A stretch of 64,000 bases of DNA from Oscillospiraceae bacterium. GTDB taxonomy: Bacteria; Bacillota; Clostridia; Oscillospirales; Ruminococcaceae. The stretch is from NCBI GenBank assembly GCA_017505635.1, contig JAFVOU010000017.1, positions 1-64,000 on the forward strand, read 5' to 3'. Below, in pieces: positions 9,264 through 16,236 of the stretch. Under the pieces are notes generated by a model. The model was not told the DNA's origin, did not search any database, and was given only the letters and a program-made list of their open reading frames with translations. The translations under genes and the position numbers were made by a program. How positions within the stretch are numbered: the first letter of the stretch is position 1; each line of letters begins with the position of its first letter.

Positions 9264-9292
9264 AAAAAAGCAGATAACCGAAGTTACCTGCT
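9264..9292 (-). terminator. tRNA-type terminator next to a tRNA-Lys tail copy
   Basis: The stem AGCAGATAAC (9269-9278) and GTTACCTGCT (9283-9292) has one mismatch. On the minus strand it is followed by six T. It lies directly downstream (minus strand) of a copy of the tRNA-Lys 3' end. Confidence 0.75.
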
Positions 9293-9295
9293 TTC

Positions 9296-9429
9296 TGGTG
9301 CACCATCAGGGACTCGCCGTCTGCTTCGCATACTAACTGGCTTTCGCTGCCGCTCAAGCTCTTTTGCCTAAAAACAGTGTACCACACTGTTTTCTTAACG
9401 GCAAAACACTCGCGGGTTCGAGTCCCCGC
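9296..9429 (-). repeat. tRNA-Lys tail copy joined to palindrome-rich element A
   Basis: Bases 9296-9316 are identical to the last 21 bases of the tRNA-Lys gene (CCA end to T-loop). At that point, instead of the rest of the tRNA, there is a roughly 113-bp sequence. It has a perfect 10-bp central hairpin (AAAACAGTGT, ACC loop, ACACTGTTTT; 9371-9393), an outer TTGCC/GGCAA pair, and a right end GCGGGTTCGAGTCCCCGC that imitates a tRNA T-arm in the opposite orientation. The outer ends GGGACTCG and CGAGTCCC are inverted. A diverged second copy lies at 12619-12761. It is non-coding. Confidence 0.75.
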
Positions 9430-9451
9430 AAATTGCGTATAAAATAAAAAA

Positions 9452-9473
9452 GCAGATAACCTGAGTTATCTGC
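9452..9473 (-). terminator. Terminator downstream of the attL tRNA tail
   Basis: GCAGATAAC (9452-9460) and GTTATCTGC (9465-9473) form a perfect 9-bp stem, with an A-run to the left that reads as T on the minus strand. It is probably the original terminator of tRNA-Lys before the integration. Confidence 0.8.
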
Positions 9474-9476
9474 CTT

Positions 9477-9521
9477 TGGTGCACCATCAGGGACTCGAAC
9501 CCGGGACCCACTGATTAAGAG
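9477..9521 (-). repeat. attL: 45-bp copy of the tRNA-Lys 3' half
   Basis: This copy is identical to 12810-12854, which is the 3' part of the intact tRNA-Lys from the anticodon loop to CCA. The two copies bound the 3.3-kb element that contains the integrase, as expected for site-specific integration into a tRNA gene. Identity stops on both sides (C at 9522 against T at 12855). Confidence 0.9.
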
Positions 9522-9637
9522 CAATACAGAGGGTATTTTTCATTGTATGTATACACTGATTTATAAACATACTACTTTAAACATAAATCTAAAAATTTAT
9601 ATCCCGAGTGGCAACTACCTCCGCCACTCGGGTTTTG

Positions 9638-10111
9638 TTATTTGCCGGATTTCTTCATATTAATTTGATTTGTTTCTTCCATTGCTCTTGTTAAATCTTT
9701 CATAGCGTTCAAGAACATTGATGCAAACTGCTGTGTGTTTTCGTCAGCCATAAGCTGTCCTGATAAAAGTTCCCCGCCAATCTTGTCAAAAGCATTTTTC
9801 AAATCATCAATTTGAGATTGTAACTGTTCATCAAAATCTATTGAGAACATCTCTCTACCTACCAAAAAATCAATAGGCACATCGTACAAAAACGAAAGTC
9901 TTACAAGTATTTCAATCGGTGCTTCTGTTTTTGCACTTTCATATCCACTGTATGTTGGTGTAGGTATACCAATCATTTCAGCAACATCTTTCTGCAAATA
10001 TCCTTTTGTATTACGCAACCCTTTTAAAATTTTGGCAACAAGGTATTTTCTGTCCTTGATGTCAATCTGCTTTTCATAAGGTGCAAGTGGGCTTTTTTCG
10101 TCCAAATACAT
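9638..10111 (-). CDS. XRE-family repressor of the integrative element
   Basis: The product has 157 residues. An N-terminal Cro/cI-type helix-turn-helix spans about 25-85, with VAEMIGIPTPTYSGYESAKT as the two-helix core and LSFLYDVPIDFLVGR as the closing helix. A helical C-terminal part (about 95-157) probably dimerises. The start is the ATG at 10111, ten bases after AAGGAG; a GTG at 10120 in the same frame is too close to the RBS. It is divergent from rep and integrase, the usual place for the master repressor of a small mobile element. Direct repeats in the divergent region (10164, 10223, 10281) are candidate operators. Confidence 0.88.
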   Translation of the reverse strand: MYLDEKSPLAPYEKQIDIKDRKYLVAKILKGLRNTKGYLQKDVAEMIGIPTPTYSGYESAKTEAPIEILVRLSFLYDVPIDFLVGREMFSIDFDEQLQSQIDDLKNAFDKIGGELLSGQLMADENTQQFASMFLNAMKDLTRAMEETNQINMKKSGK

Positions 10112-10163
10112 TATACACACACTCCTTTTTTCACATTATAAGGCACTTATTTTGATAAATCAA

Positions 10164-10297
10164 TTATCTAAAACAGAATTTTATAAGAAATATTTGTGAA
10201 AACACATTTTGTTACATTGACATTATCTGTAACTGATTTTATAATAAAGTCGTAATCAGAAACCCACTTTATACACCAAAATTATCCAAAACAGATA
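10164..10297. promoter_or_regulatory. Repeated operator-like sequences upstream of the repressor
   Basis: Two near-identical 23-bp blocks, beginning TTATCTAAAACAGAA (10164) and TTATCTGTAACTGAT (10223), both end in TTTATAA; a third, related ATTATCCAAAACAGATA, lies at 10281. They lie just upstream of the XRE gene and are good candidates for its binding sites. Related text (CTGTAACTGATTT) recurs near 10351. Binding is inferred only from position and repetition. Confidence 0.5.
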
Positions 10298-10318
10298 GTT
10301 AGGTGTTCAAAGTAAAGT

Positions 10319-10348
10319 GCATCAGGGACACTGGGGGTGCCCTGATGT
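10319..10348. other. Hairpin between repressor and structured block
   Basis: A nine-bp stem, GCATCAGGG paired with CCCTGATGT (one G-T pair), closes a 12-base loop. It has no T-run and so is not an obvious terminator. Its position upstream of a rolling-circle Rep makes an origin hairpin possible. Confidence 0.45.
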
Positions 10349-10440
10349 ACTGTAACTGATTTCACAAGTGTGAGATGTAACCAATTGATAACCATTAAAT
10401 CCTTACAGTATTTCGCTAAATCAATCTCTGTCAATGCCCA

Positions 10441-10640
10441 TACTTGGCGGTGGAGATTTCCGCAGCATTGCGGAGGAAATACAACCGCTCGGAATTGACA
10501 GACGGACAAACTCGCCGTACGACCCACACTTGTGCACAGCCAAAGGCTGTATCAAAGATACGGCCTTTGGGTTGCCCAACGGCGAGTGCTGTCCCAAAGC
10601 GGAAACCGATGGCGGGTACAATCCGCCTGAGGTTTTCGCC
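10441..10640. other. Strongly structured non-coding block (candidate origin or structured RNA)
   Basis: This roughly 200-base stretch is GC-richer than the surrounding genes. At least three stems are visible: GATTTCCGC against GCGGAGGAAAT around 10455-10480; a 14-bp hairpin at 10540-10570 (CCAAAGGCTGTATC, AAA loop, GATACGGCCTTTGG), itself enclosed by a 9-bp stem ACTCGCCGT (10510-10518) with ACGGCGAGT (10579-10587); and GGCGG (10611-10615) with CCGCC (10623-10627). Several short reading frames cross it on both strands, none with an RBS. It could be the double- or single-strand origin used by the adjacent Rep, or a structured RNA. Confidence 0.6.
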
Positions 10641-10697
10641 AACAGTTGATTGATTGCTTACACAGACTGCCGTCTTTCTCGCTCTCTTACTTGACAT

Positions 10698-10787
10698 AGT
10701 ATCATAAAGCGGGAAATTAGGCTTTTACGACACATTTTGTTTTCTGTAGTTATCGTCTTTAACAGTATCATTTATTGGGAAATGAGG
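10698..10787 (+). repeat. 24-bp direct repeat pair upstream of rep
   Basis: Two imperfect copies, AGTATCAT-N4-GGGAAAT-N-AGG, lie at 10698-10721 and 10764-10787; the second reaches into the rep ribosome binding site. A TTGACA at 10691-10696 abuts the first copy. They may be Rep-binding iterons or operator sites for rep expression. Confidence 0.5.
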
Positions 10788-10795
10788 TGACAAAT

Positions 10796-11596
10796 TTGTT
10801 TACAGATGTTTATTCTCGCAATGTTTCTATACTCAAACAATATGGTGATGTTCAATTTTCAATTGTTCAGTTGCCATTTGTCCGCAATTCTGGTTTTGAA
10901 ATTGAAAACTTTAAATCAAAAAACTCTGTAAATGAAAAGAAACTCAACAACAACATTACAAGAGCAAAATCCACTGTCAGGGAATTAGGATTTTGCAATG
11001 ATTGGGAATACTTTTTTACCTTTACAATCAACAAGCAATTTTATGACAGATACAATCTTAAAGATTTCAAAAAGGTACTTACTCAATGGATAAGAGATTA
11101 TCGTAAAAAGCATAATGTGTCTATCAAATATTTGATTATTCCTGAACGGCATCAGGACGGGGCTTGGCATTTCCATGGCTTTATATATGGGTTACCCGTC
11201 AGCCATTTAAAGCAGTTCAAAATCGGTGACCAAATGGGTGCCAAACTTGCTGAAAAAGTTCAAAAAGGTGATATCGTTTACAATTGGGTACCATATCAAA
11301 ACAAATTCGGTTTCTGCTCACTTGAGCCTATTCGTGATAAAGTCAAAGCTGTAAACTACATAACAAAGTATATTTCAAAAGGTTTTGACGCATCAGTAAG
11401 TGAATTAGGTGCACATTTATACTTTGCATCACAATCTTTAACCCGAGCCGAAGTATTAAAACGCGGTACTTTGCAGTGTGAAATACCAATAGACTTTGAA
11501 AACGAACATTGCAAAATATCTATATTTGACAGCAAACAATATTCTACTGACCTTTTACAAAGCATTATAATTGGCAGATACGATACATACGATTAA
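10796..11596 (+). CDS. Rolling-circle replication initiator (HUH endonuclease Rep)
   Basis: The product has 266 residues. The HUH metal motif is seen as WHFHGF (His125, His127), preceded by IIPERHQDGA, and the nicking motif as VNYITKYISK (Tyr188 or Tyr192, with a Lys between). The upstream FTFTIN strand is the usual motif 1. This is the arrangement of the phage/plasmid Rep group with a G2P/ORF2-like domain, which nicks one strand at an origin to start rolling-circle replication. No helicase domain is present. The start is a TTG at 10796 behind GAGGTGA; an in-frame TTG at 10775 has no RBS. It is followed nine bases later by the integrase, so the two are co-transcribed. Confidence 0.8.
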   Translation: MFTDVYSRNVSILKQYGDVQFSIVQLPFVRNSGFEIENFKSKNSVNEKKLNNNITRAKSTVRELGFCNDWEYFFTFTINKQFYDRYNLKDFKKVLTQWIRDYRKKHNVSIKYLIIPERHQDGAWHFHGFIYGLPVSHLKQFKIGDQMGAKLAEKVQKGDIVYNWVPYQNKFGFCSLEPIRDKVKAVNYITKYISKGFDASVSELGAHLYFASQSLTRAEVLKRGTLQCEIPIDFENEHCKISIFDSKQYSTDLLQSIIIGRYDTYD

Positions 11597-11605
11597 GGGG
11601 GATTT

Positions 11606-12494
11606 ATGGAACATTCTTTTACATCAGTAAACAGTTGCTTTGAAGAATTCATTATTGACCAAAAGGTGAAAAACAACTCACCAAGGACAATAGAATACTA
11701 TCAAATGGCTTTCAGGCAGTTTCAAAGGTATTATGATTGTGACAACGAAATACACACAATCGATATAAAACTGCTTAAAGGGTACACTTTATTTCTTCAG
11801 CAGAAGGATATTACCGACACAAGTATGCAAAGCTATATCAGGGCTTTAAGGGCATTTTTATCTTGGTGTTATGCCGAAGATATCCTTACAGAAAATTTGA
11901 GCGAAAAATATCGCCTGCCAAAATCAAAAAGAAAAACAATTGATGTTTTGACAGACGAGGAAATTAAACGATTATTTGATTGTTTCAACACTGACTACAT
12001 TGTTCAATTAAGAGATTACTGCATCTGCTCTCTTATGCTCGACAGTGGATTGAGAAAAGAAGAGGTAATAACACTTAAAATCAACAGTGTTCACTTATCC
12101 GAAGGTTATGTTATTGTTGACGGCAAGGGCAACAAACAAAGAGATGTACCCATAGGCAAAAAAAACCCGAAAAATTCTTGCCAAATATCTCCGTAAAAAG
12201 TCATTTATCAAAAGTAACTATGTTTTTGTCACAAGTAAAGGTGAGCCGATAAAACTTTCAACAATTTCACAACTTTTCAAAAAGTTAAAAGTTCGTGCAG
12301 AAATTCCACGATTACACGCTCACCTTTTGCGACATACTTTTGCCACCAAATTCCTTGAAAACGGCGGTGATATCTACACTTTGCAACAGATTTTGGGACA
12401 CACAACACTTGAGATGGTCAAAAGGTATGTACATATTACTCCCAAAGCAAAGGCAAGAAAATACGCATTGCACTCACCTTTGGATAATATGTGA
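11606..12494 (+). pseudogene. Tyrosine recombinase/integrase, split by a frameshift in an A8 run
   Basis: The first frame (11606-12196) gives a SAM-like core-binding domain and the start of the catalytic domain, with the first catalytic Arg in LDSGLRKEEV. At an A8 run (12148-12155) the frame breaks. Removing one A continues the protein as TRKILAKYLRKK, and that frame runs to TGA at 12492-12494. It supplies the remaining catalytic residues: HLLRHTFA (His, Arg), GHTT (His) and the nucleophile Tyr in KRYVHI. The reconstructed enzyme would have about 295 residues, normal for the XerC/D-like group. It could be a decayed gene, a sequencing error in a homopolymer, or transcriptional slippage. The RBS AAGGGGGATTT precedes the ATG. 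Confidence 0.85.
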
Positions 12495-12590
12495 TATACC
12501 ACTTTATACTCGGCTTTTTTCAGTGAATCATATCGGGTGTATGTTAAATTTAACAATAAACAACTTAAAAATTCATCATATAAAACAAAA

Positions 12591-12614
12591 AAAGCGGTCA
12601 AAACTGACCGCTTT
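12591..12614 (-). terminator. Terminator next to the second tRNA-Lys tail copy
   Basis: A perfect 10-bp stem, AAAGCGGTCA paired with TGACCGCTTT, has an AAAC loop and an A-run to the left (T on the minus strand). It lies directly downstream of the tail copy at 12619 on the minus strand. Confidence 0.75.
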
Positions 12615-12618
12615 CTTT

Positions 12619-12761
12619 TGGTGCACCATCAGGGACTCGCCGTCTGCTGCGGCTTCGCCTTGCATACTGACTGGCCTTGCTTGAAGCGCAAGGCTCTTGC
12701 AGCTAAAAACAGTGTACTACACTGTTTTTTAAACGCTGCAACCCTCGCGGGTTCTCGTCCC
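12619..12761 (-). repeat. tRNA-Lys tail copy joined to palindrome-rich element B
   Basis: 12619-12639 repeats the 21-base tRNA-Lys 3' tail. The following ~122 bases are a longer relative of element A at 9317. It shares CCGTCTGC at the junction, the central hairpin AAAACAGTGTACTACACTGTTTT and the right end CTCGCGGGTTCTCGTCCC. B has extra internal palindromes (CCTTGC/GCAAGG; TTGCAGC/GCTGCAA) that A has partly lost. It lies inside the right end of the integrated element, 49 bases before the intact tRNA. Confidence 0.75.
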
Positions 12762-12780
12762 TTATTATTACAAACAAAAA

Positions 12781-12805
12781 AGCAGTACAGAAAATCTGTA
12801 CTGCT
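12781..12805 (-). terminator. Terminator of the intact tRNA-Lys
   Basis: A perfect 10-bp stem, AGCAGTACAG paired with CTGTACTGCT, is followed on the minus strand by a T-run. It starts four bases after the encoded CCA of tRNA-Lys. Confidence 0.85.
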
Positions 12806-12809
12806 TTTA

Positions 12810-12854
12810 TGGTGCACCATCAGGGACTCGAACCCGGGACCCACTGATTAAGAG
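12810..12854 (-). repeat. attR: 45-bp att core within tRNA-Lys
   Basis: This is the 3' part of the tRNA gene, from anticodon loop to CCA, identical to 9477-9521. After integration this copy, brought by the element, completes the functional tRNA. Confidence 0.9.
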
Positions 12855-12885
12855 TCAGTTGCTCTACCAACTGAGCTAATGGTGC
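12810..12885 (-). tRNA. tRNA-Lys (anticodon CTT)
   Basis: The 76-base cloverleaf on the minus strand has acceptor stem GCACCAT/ATGGTGC, D-arm GCTCAGTTGGTAGAGC, anticodon loop CTCTTAA with CTT in the centre, T-loop TTCGAGT, discriminator A and encoded CCA. The T-stem contains a C-U mismatch (CCGGG against CCCTG); the same bases occur in the attL copy, so the integration did not create it. The gene serves as the attachment site of the 3.3-kb element. Confidence 0.94.
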
Positions 12886-13007
12886 ATATTTTGATAGCAC
12901 AAATAATATTACTACTTTTGATATGATTTGTCAATTGTTTTTTTGAAAAATAAAAAGGAAAAGCAGAGGAAACAGACAATGTGTTTTCCCTCTGCTTTTC
13001 TGTAATT

Positions 13008-13211
13008 TTACATTTCTTCGCTGTTGCTGCTGAAAAGAGCAGGTATTGCACATACTGCCGATACACCCACAATGGTGTATACAATTCTTGACAGCAGGCT
13101 GCCTTCGCCAAAAATAAAGGCTACAAGGTCAAAGTTGAGAATGCCGATAAGCCCCCAGTTAAGTCCGCCGACTATAAGCAATGCAAGACAAACTTTATAC
13201 AATGTGTTCAA
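13008..13211 (-). CDS. DUF378-family small membrane protein
   Basis: The product has 67 residues with two hydrophobic segments. LLIVGGLNWGLIGILNFD (residues about 11-28) is the signature of the DUF378 family, whose function is unknown; a second helix (about 41-60) follows a short GEGS loop. The start is a TTG at 13211 with AAAGGA eight bases upstream; the longer upstream frame has no RBS. It is monocistronic, between tRNA-Lys and the nadE gene, all leftward. Confidence 0.85.
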   Translation of the reverse strand: MNTLYKVCLALLIVGGLNWGLIGILNFDLVAFIFGEGSLLSRIVYTIVGVSAVCAIPALFSSNSEEM

Positions 13212-13324
13212 AATATCATTCCTTTCCTTTTTAAGACATCTCTGCCCATACGCTGAATGCGGGTGATGAATATACACTGCGCAGAGTTCTTTCAAACGGT
13301 TTGCTGATATTATGCACAATAAAA

Positions 13325-13356
13325 CCCCGAATAAACATTTTTATGTTTATCCGGGG
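13325..13356 (-). terminator. Terminator downstream of nadE
   Basis: The arms CCCCG-ATAAACAT and ATGTTTAT-CGGGG pair with one mismatch, followed by TTTT on the minus strand. It lies 37 bases past the nadE stop. Confidence 0.7.
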
Positions 13357-13392
13357 CTTAAATTTGTTATAAGATGCTTAAATGTAATATTT

Positions 13393-15135
13393 TTACAGAT
13401 TATGCACAAACACATCTGTGCTGCCGTCGCTGGCAAAGCTGCGGTCAGCACCGATAAGGCTTACATGGGTGATGTCTGCACATTCAGGGCTGCAGCTGCG
13501 CTTGAACTGTCCCACTGCAAATTTGCGGTAGAACATTTTAAGCTTTTCGGTGATATATTCATTGCTGAACTCGTCACCAAACACCTGTTTTGCCCAGAAA
13601 ACAATTCCTTTAGGCGGAATTTTTGTCACAACTGTGCAGTAGATAAAAAAGTCAATCAGCTTGTAAGGTGCAAGAATATCTTCGGTTTTCTGTAATATCT
13701 CTCCACCGTGAGGTACAAGCTCGGGGCTTACAGGGATTGTAAGCACATTGGTTACCGCTTCTTTTACACAGCTGAACATATCAAGTTCAACAAGGTAGCC
13801 CAGCATTGTGCGCATAACTGTTTTGGAGATACAGCTGTTTACATTATAGCTTGCAATCTGGTCGCCGCCAAAGGTGGAAAAACCAAGGGCAATTTCGCTT
13901 AGGTCACCTGTACCCACCATAATGGCATTAAGGTGGTTTGCAAGGTTAAGGGCGTTCATTGTGCGGGTGCGTGCCTGAACATTTTCAAAGGTTACATCGG
14001 CAGTCACACCGTCGTGACCAATGCTCAGCAGTGCAGCACGGCAGGTTTCGGTAATATCGATTGTTTTAAGTTCTATGCCAAAGCCTTCACACAGTTCGTG
14101 TGCAAGACCTTTTGTGGTGTTGGATGTGCCGAACCCCGGCATTGTAAAGATATGCAGGCCTTTTTTGTCCAGACCAAGCATATTGAATGTATTTACACAA
14201 ACAAGCAGTGCCATTGTGCTGTCCAGTCCGCCGCTTAAGTTGAGCACAATGTTTTTGCAGTTGATGTTTGAAAGGCGGTTTGCCAGCGCTTCGCACTGCA
14301 TATCAAACAGGTCAAGGCAGTAGAATTTTTCCGGCACATTGGCAGGAATAAGCGGGTTCTGGTTGTAGCACACAGGGAAAGCGTACATATTTTTAAACAG
14401 CTGGCTTTCGGACATATTGCTGTCGCAGGAAGAATTTATCATGCCGCAGAACTGTGTGGTTTCTTCAGGAACATACTTGAGATTCGGTTTTTCAATTTCA
14501 AAAACGGAAGGGCAGTATTTATCGTGACCAAATCCGTAGAAAACATTGGCTTTTCCGTTTTCGACAACACCCATAATCTGCATATAGAAATCAGGGTGTG
14601 TGGTATAACCGTTGCCGGCTGTGTTAAGCACAAAGGTTGTGCCGTATTTTTCGCTGATGGATTTCAGTGTTTCTGTCAGCAGATATTTCTGGCCTGCAAC
14701 ACATTTTTCCATCCAGTTGATAAAAACAATGTCTGTGCCGTGGCAGATTTCTCTTGCATTGTCAAAAAACTGTGTGCTGTTTTTTACAATGCAGGTTTTA
14801 AAACCGCAGATATCCATAGTTTTAAAGCTTGTTTTTGCACTGCTTTTAATCTGCGGTACAAATTCAAAGCTTTTTTCATCCAGAGTGTCAGCTACTGCAA
14901 AAATGCCGTGCTGTGCAGCTTTTCTGTAAATTTCTTCAATTTTAAGGTTGTAATCAATTCTGAACCAGCCGGCATCCTTGAGAATGCCCGGCTGTGTGCC
15001 TGCAAGACAGCCGGCAGGGTATATGATAACATCACAGCCCTGTTCGATGCATCTGTCCAGTTCGGCGGCAGCATTTTCAAGGTTTGCGGTTATGTTCATT
15101 GGTTTGGTTTTGAAGTTGGCAAGATAGATTTTCAT
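13393..15135 (-). CDS. nadE: NAD+ synthase with a degenerate N-terminal nitrilase domain
   Basis: The product has 580 residues: an N-terminal nitrilase/glutaminase-fold region (about 1-260) and a C-terminal NAD synthase domain with the PP-loop LSGGLDST at 300-307, plus VGTGDLSE and FSTFGGDQIASYN. It makes NAD from deamido-NAD, ATP and an ammonia source. The nitrilase part looks decayed: the family's catalytic Glu (FPEL type) aligns with YPAGCLAG here, and the usual CEDxW nucleophile region reads TCIVKN. I therefore infer that it uses free ammonia. The start at 15135 has GGGAG upstream. It is followed downstream by a terminator and preceded in the same direction by a small EamA gene 19 bases away. 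Confidence 0.9.
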   Translation of the reverse strand: MKIYLANFKTKPMNITANLENAAAELDRCIEQGCDVIIYPAGCLAGTQPGILKDAGWFRIDYNLKIEEIYRKAAQHGIFAVADTLDEKSFEFVPQIKSSAKTSFKTMDICGFKTCIVKNSTQFFDNAREICHGTDIVFINWMEKCVAGQKYLLTETLKSISEKYGTTFVLNTAGNGYTTHPDFYMQIMGVVENGKANVFYGFGHDKYCPSVFEIEKPNLKYVPEETTQFCGMINSSCDSNMSESQLFKNMYAFPVCYNQNPLIPANVPEKFYCLDLFDMQCEALANRLSNINCKNIVLNLSGGLDSTMALLVCVNTFNMLGLDKKGLHIFTMPGFGTSNTTKGLAHELCEGFGIELKTIDITETCRAALLSIGHDGVTADVTFENVQARTRTMNALNLANHLNAIMVGTGDLSEIALGFSTFGGDQIASYNVNSCISKTVMRTMLGYLVELDMFSCVKEAVTNVLTIPVSPELVPHGGEILQKTEDILAPYKLIDFFIYCTVVTKIPPKGIVFWAKQVFGDEFSNEYITEKLKMFYRKFAVGQFKRSCSPECADITHVSLIGADRSFASDGSTDVFVHNL

Positions 15136-15154
15136 ATTTAATCTCCCGTTACAG

Positions 15155-15568
15155 TTAAATTACCATTATAAGTGTGCCTGCACCGATAAGCGCACATCCG
15201 ATAATGGATTTTACAGTGAATTTTTCGTGCAGAAAAACAAATGCGAGTACCAGCGTGATAACTACGCTAAGCTTGTCCACAGGTACAACCTTGCTGGCTT
15301 CGCCAATCTGCAGCGCTTTGTAATAGCACAGCCAGCTTGCTCCGGTTGCAAGACCTGAAAGAATAAGAAACAGCCAGCTTTTGTTGCTTATACTGTTTAT
15401 ACCATTCTGGGCATCGGTCAAAAACACCATTCCCCAGCTCATAGCAACCACCACCACTGTCCTTATGGCAGTTGCAAGGTTTGAGTTTACGCCGTCGATG
15501 CCTACTTTTGCAAGTATGGATGTAAGAGCAGCAAAAACTGCCGACAGCAAGGCATATATAAACCACAT
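15155..15568 (-). CDS. Single-domain EamA/DMT transporter
   Basis: The product has 137 residues with about five hydrophobic segments. It matches one EamA half (the usual DMT proteins have two): opening WFIYALLSAVFAALTSILAK, Gly-rich GLATGASWLCYYKALQIG, and closing VFLHEKFTVKSIIGCALIGA. Such single-repeat proteins probably work as dimers and export small metabolites; the substrate is unknown. The RBS CAGGAG precedes the ATG. It lies directly upstream of nadE in the same direction and is likely co-transcribed. Confidence 0.85.
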   Translation of the reverse strand: MWFIYALLSAVFAALTSILAKVGIDGVNSNLATAIRTVVVVAMSWGMVFLTDAQNGINSISNKSWLFLILSGLATGASWLCYYKALQIGEASKVVPVDKLSVVITLVLAFVFLHEKFTVKSIIGCALIGAGTLIMVI

Positions 15569-15759
15569 AGTATTTCTCCTGTAAATATGTAATTATTAAC
15601 AAGTATACTAAAAATAAGTGGTAAAAATCAATCGTTATCGGTGTTTTGAACGTAAACAAAATGTAATAAAATATCATATTGTCAAAAGGTGTTATAAATG
15701 ATAAAATTATTTGTATATTTTAAATAATAAAACTTATTTATATAAAAGGATTCTGGAAT

Positions 15760-16236
15760 ATGGAAAAAATACTCAGCTTGATTGAAAAACAGCCAATGCT
15801 TACACCTGCACAGATTGCAGCAATGCTGGATATCAGCGAACAGGAAGTTGCTGAAACTATAGAAAGATGCAAAAAAGAAGGCATCATCAAAGGTTACCGC
15901 ACACTTATCGACTGGGACAAGGTGAGCTCCAACCACGTTAAAGCTCTTATCGAACTGCGTGTTACACCTAAAAAAGGCCGCGGTTTCGAAGAAATTGCAC
16001 AGGTTATTGCAGATATGGAAGAGGTTGAAGCTGTTACACTTATCAGCGGCGGCTATGACCTGCTTGTGGAAATCAAGGCAAAAACATTTCAGGAAATTGC
16101 AATGCTTGTTGCAAAACGCCTTTCTCCTCTGGACGACGTTTACGGCACAAAAACAAACTTTGTGCTGCGCCCTTACAAGGTGAGCGGTGTACCTTTTGTT
16201 GAAGAGGATAAGGACGAAAGGGGCCTGTTTCTGTAA
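15760..16236 (+). CDS. Lrp/AsnC-family transcriptional regulator
   Basis: The product has 158 residues: an N-terminal winged helix-turn-helix (about 1-55, with LTPAQIAAMLDISEQEV) and a C-terminal RAM/ligand-sensing domain (about 65-145, with ALIELRVTPKKG and LISGGYDLLVEI). These proteins form octamers and respond to amino acids. The stop overlaps the start of the downstream aminotransferase by one base (TAATG), so it probably controls that gene and itself. No obvious operator palindrome was identified. Confidence 0.92.
   Translation: MEKILSLIEKQPMLTPAQIAAMLDISEQEVAETIERCKKEGIIKGYRTLIDWDKVSSNHVKALIELRVTPKKGRGFEEIAQVIADMEEVEAVTLISGGYDLLVEIKAKTFQEIAMLVAKRLSPLDDVYGTKTNFVLRPYKVSGVPFVEEDKDERGLFL

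Larger units (their letters stand above)
9522..12854. mobile_element. Small integrative element in tRNA-Lys (repressor, HUH Rep, tyrosine integrase)
   Basis: A 3333-bp insertion lies between 45-bp direct repeats of the tRNA-Lys 3' end; the intact tRNA is restored at the right end. In order it carries a leftward XRE repressor, about 680 bases of non-coding and strongly structured DNA, a rightward rolling-circle-type Rep, and a rightward tyrosine recombinase with a frameshift. No capsid, relaxase or conjugation gene is seen. It fits an integrated rolling-circle plasmid or a phage satellite; which one is inference. The coding genes look more AT-rich than the flanking chromosome, whereas the structured block is GC-richer. 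The frameshifted integrase suggests the copy may be fixed in place. Confidence 0.85.

Noticed and set aside
9184..9387. N-terminal extension of the acyltransferase
   Set aside because: It reads through a tRNA tail copy and a palindromic repeat; the internal ATG at 9183 has a good RBS and the proper family start.
10282..10697. Several overlapping short reading frames on both strands
   Set aside because: They lie across strong hairpins, have no RBS and give low-complexity or unrelated peptides, so I treat the region as non-coding.
12537..12851. Possible small genes over element B
   Set aside because: The peptides derive from tRNA tail and palindromic repeat sequence; there is no RBS.
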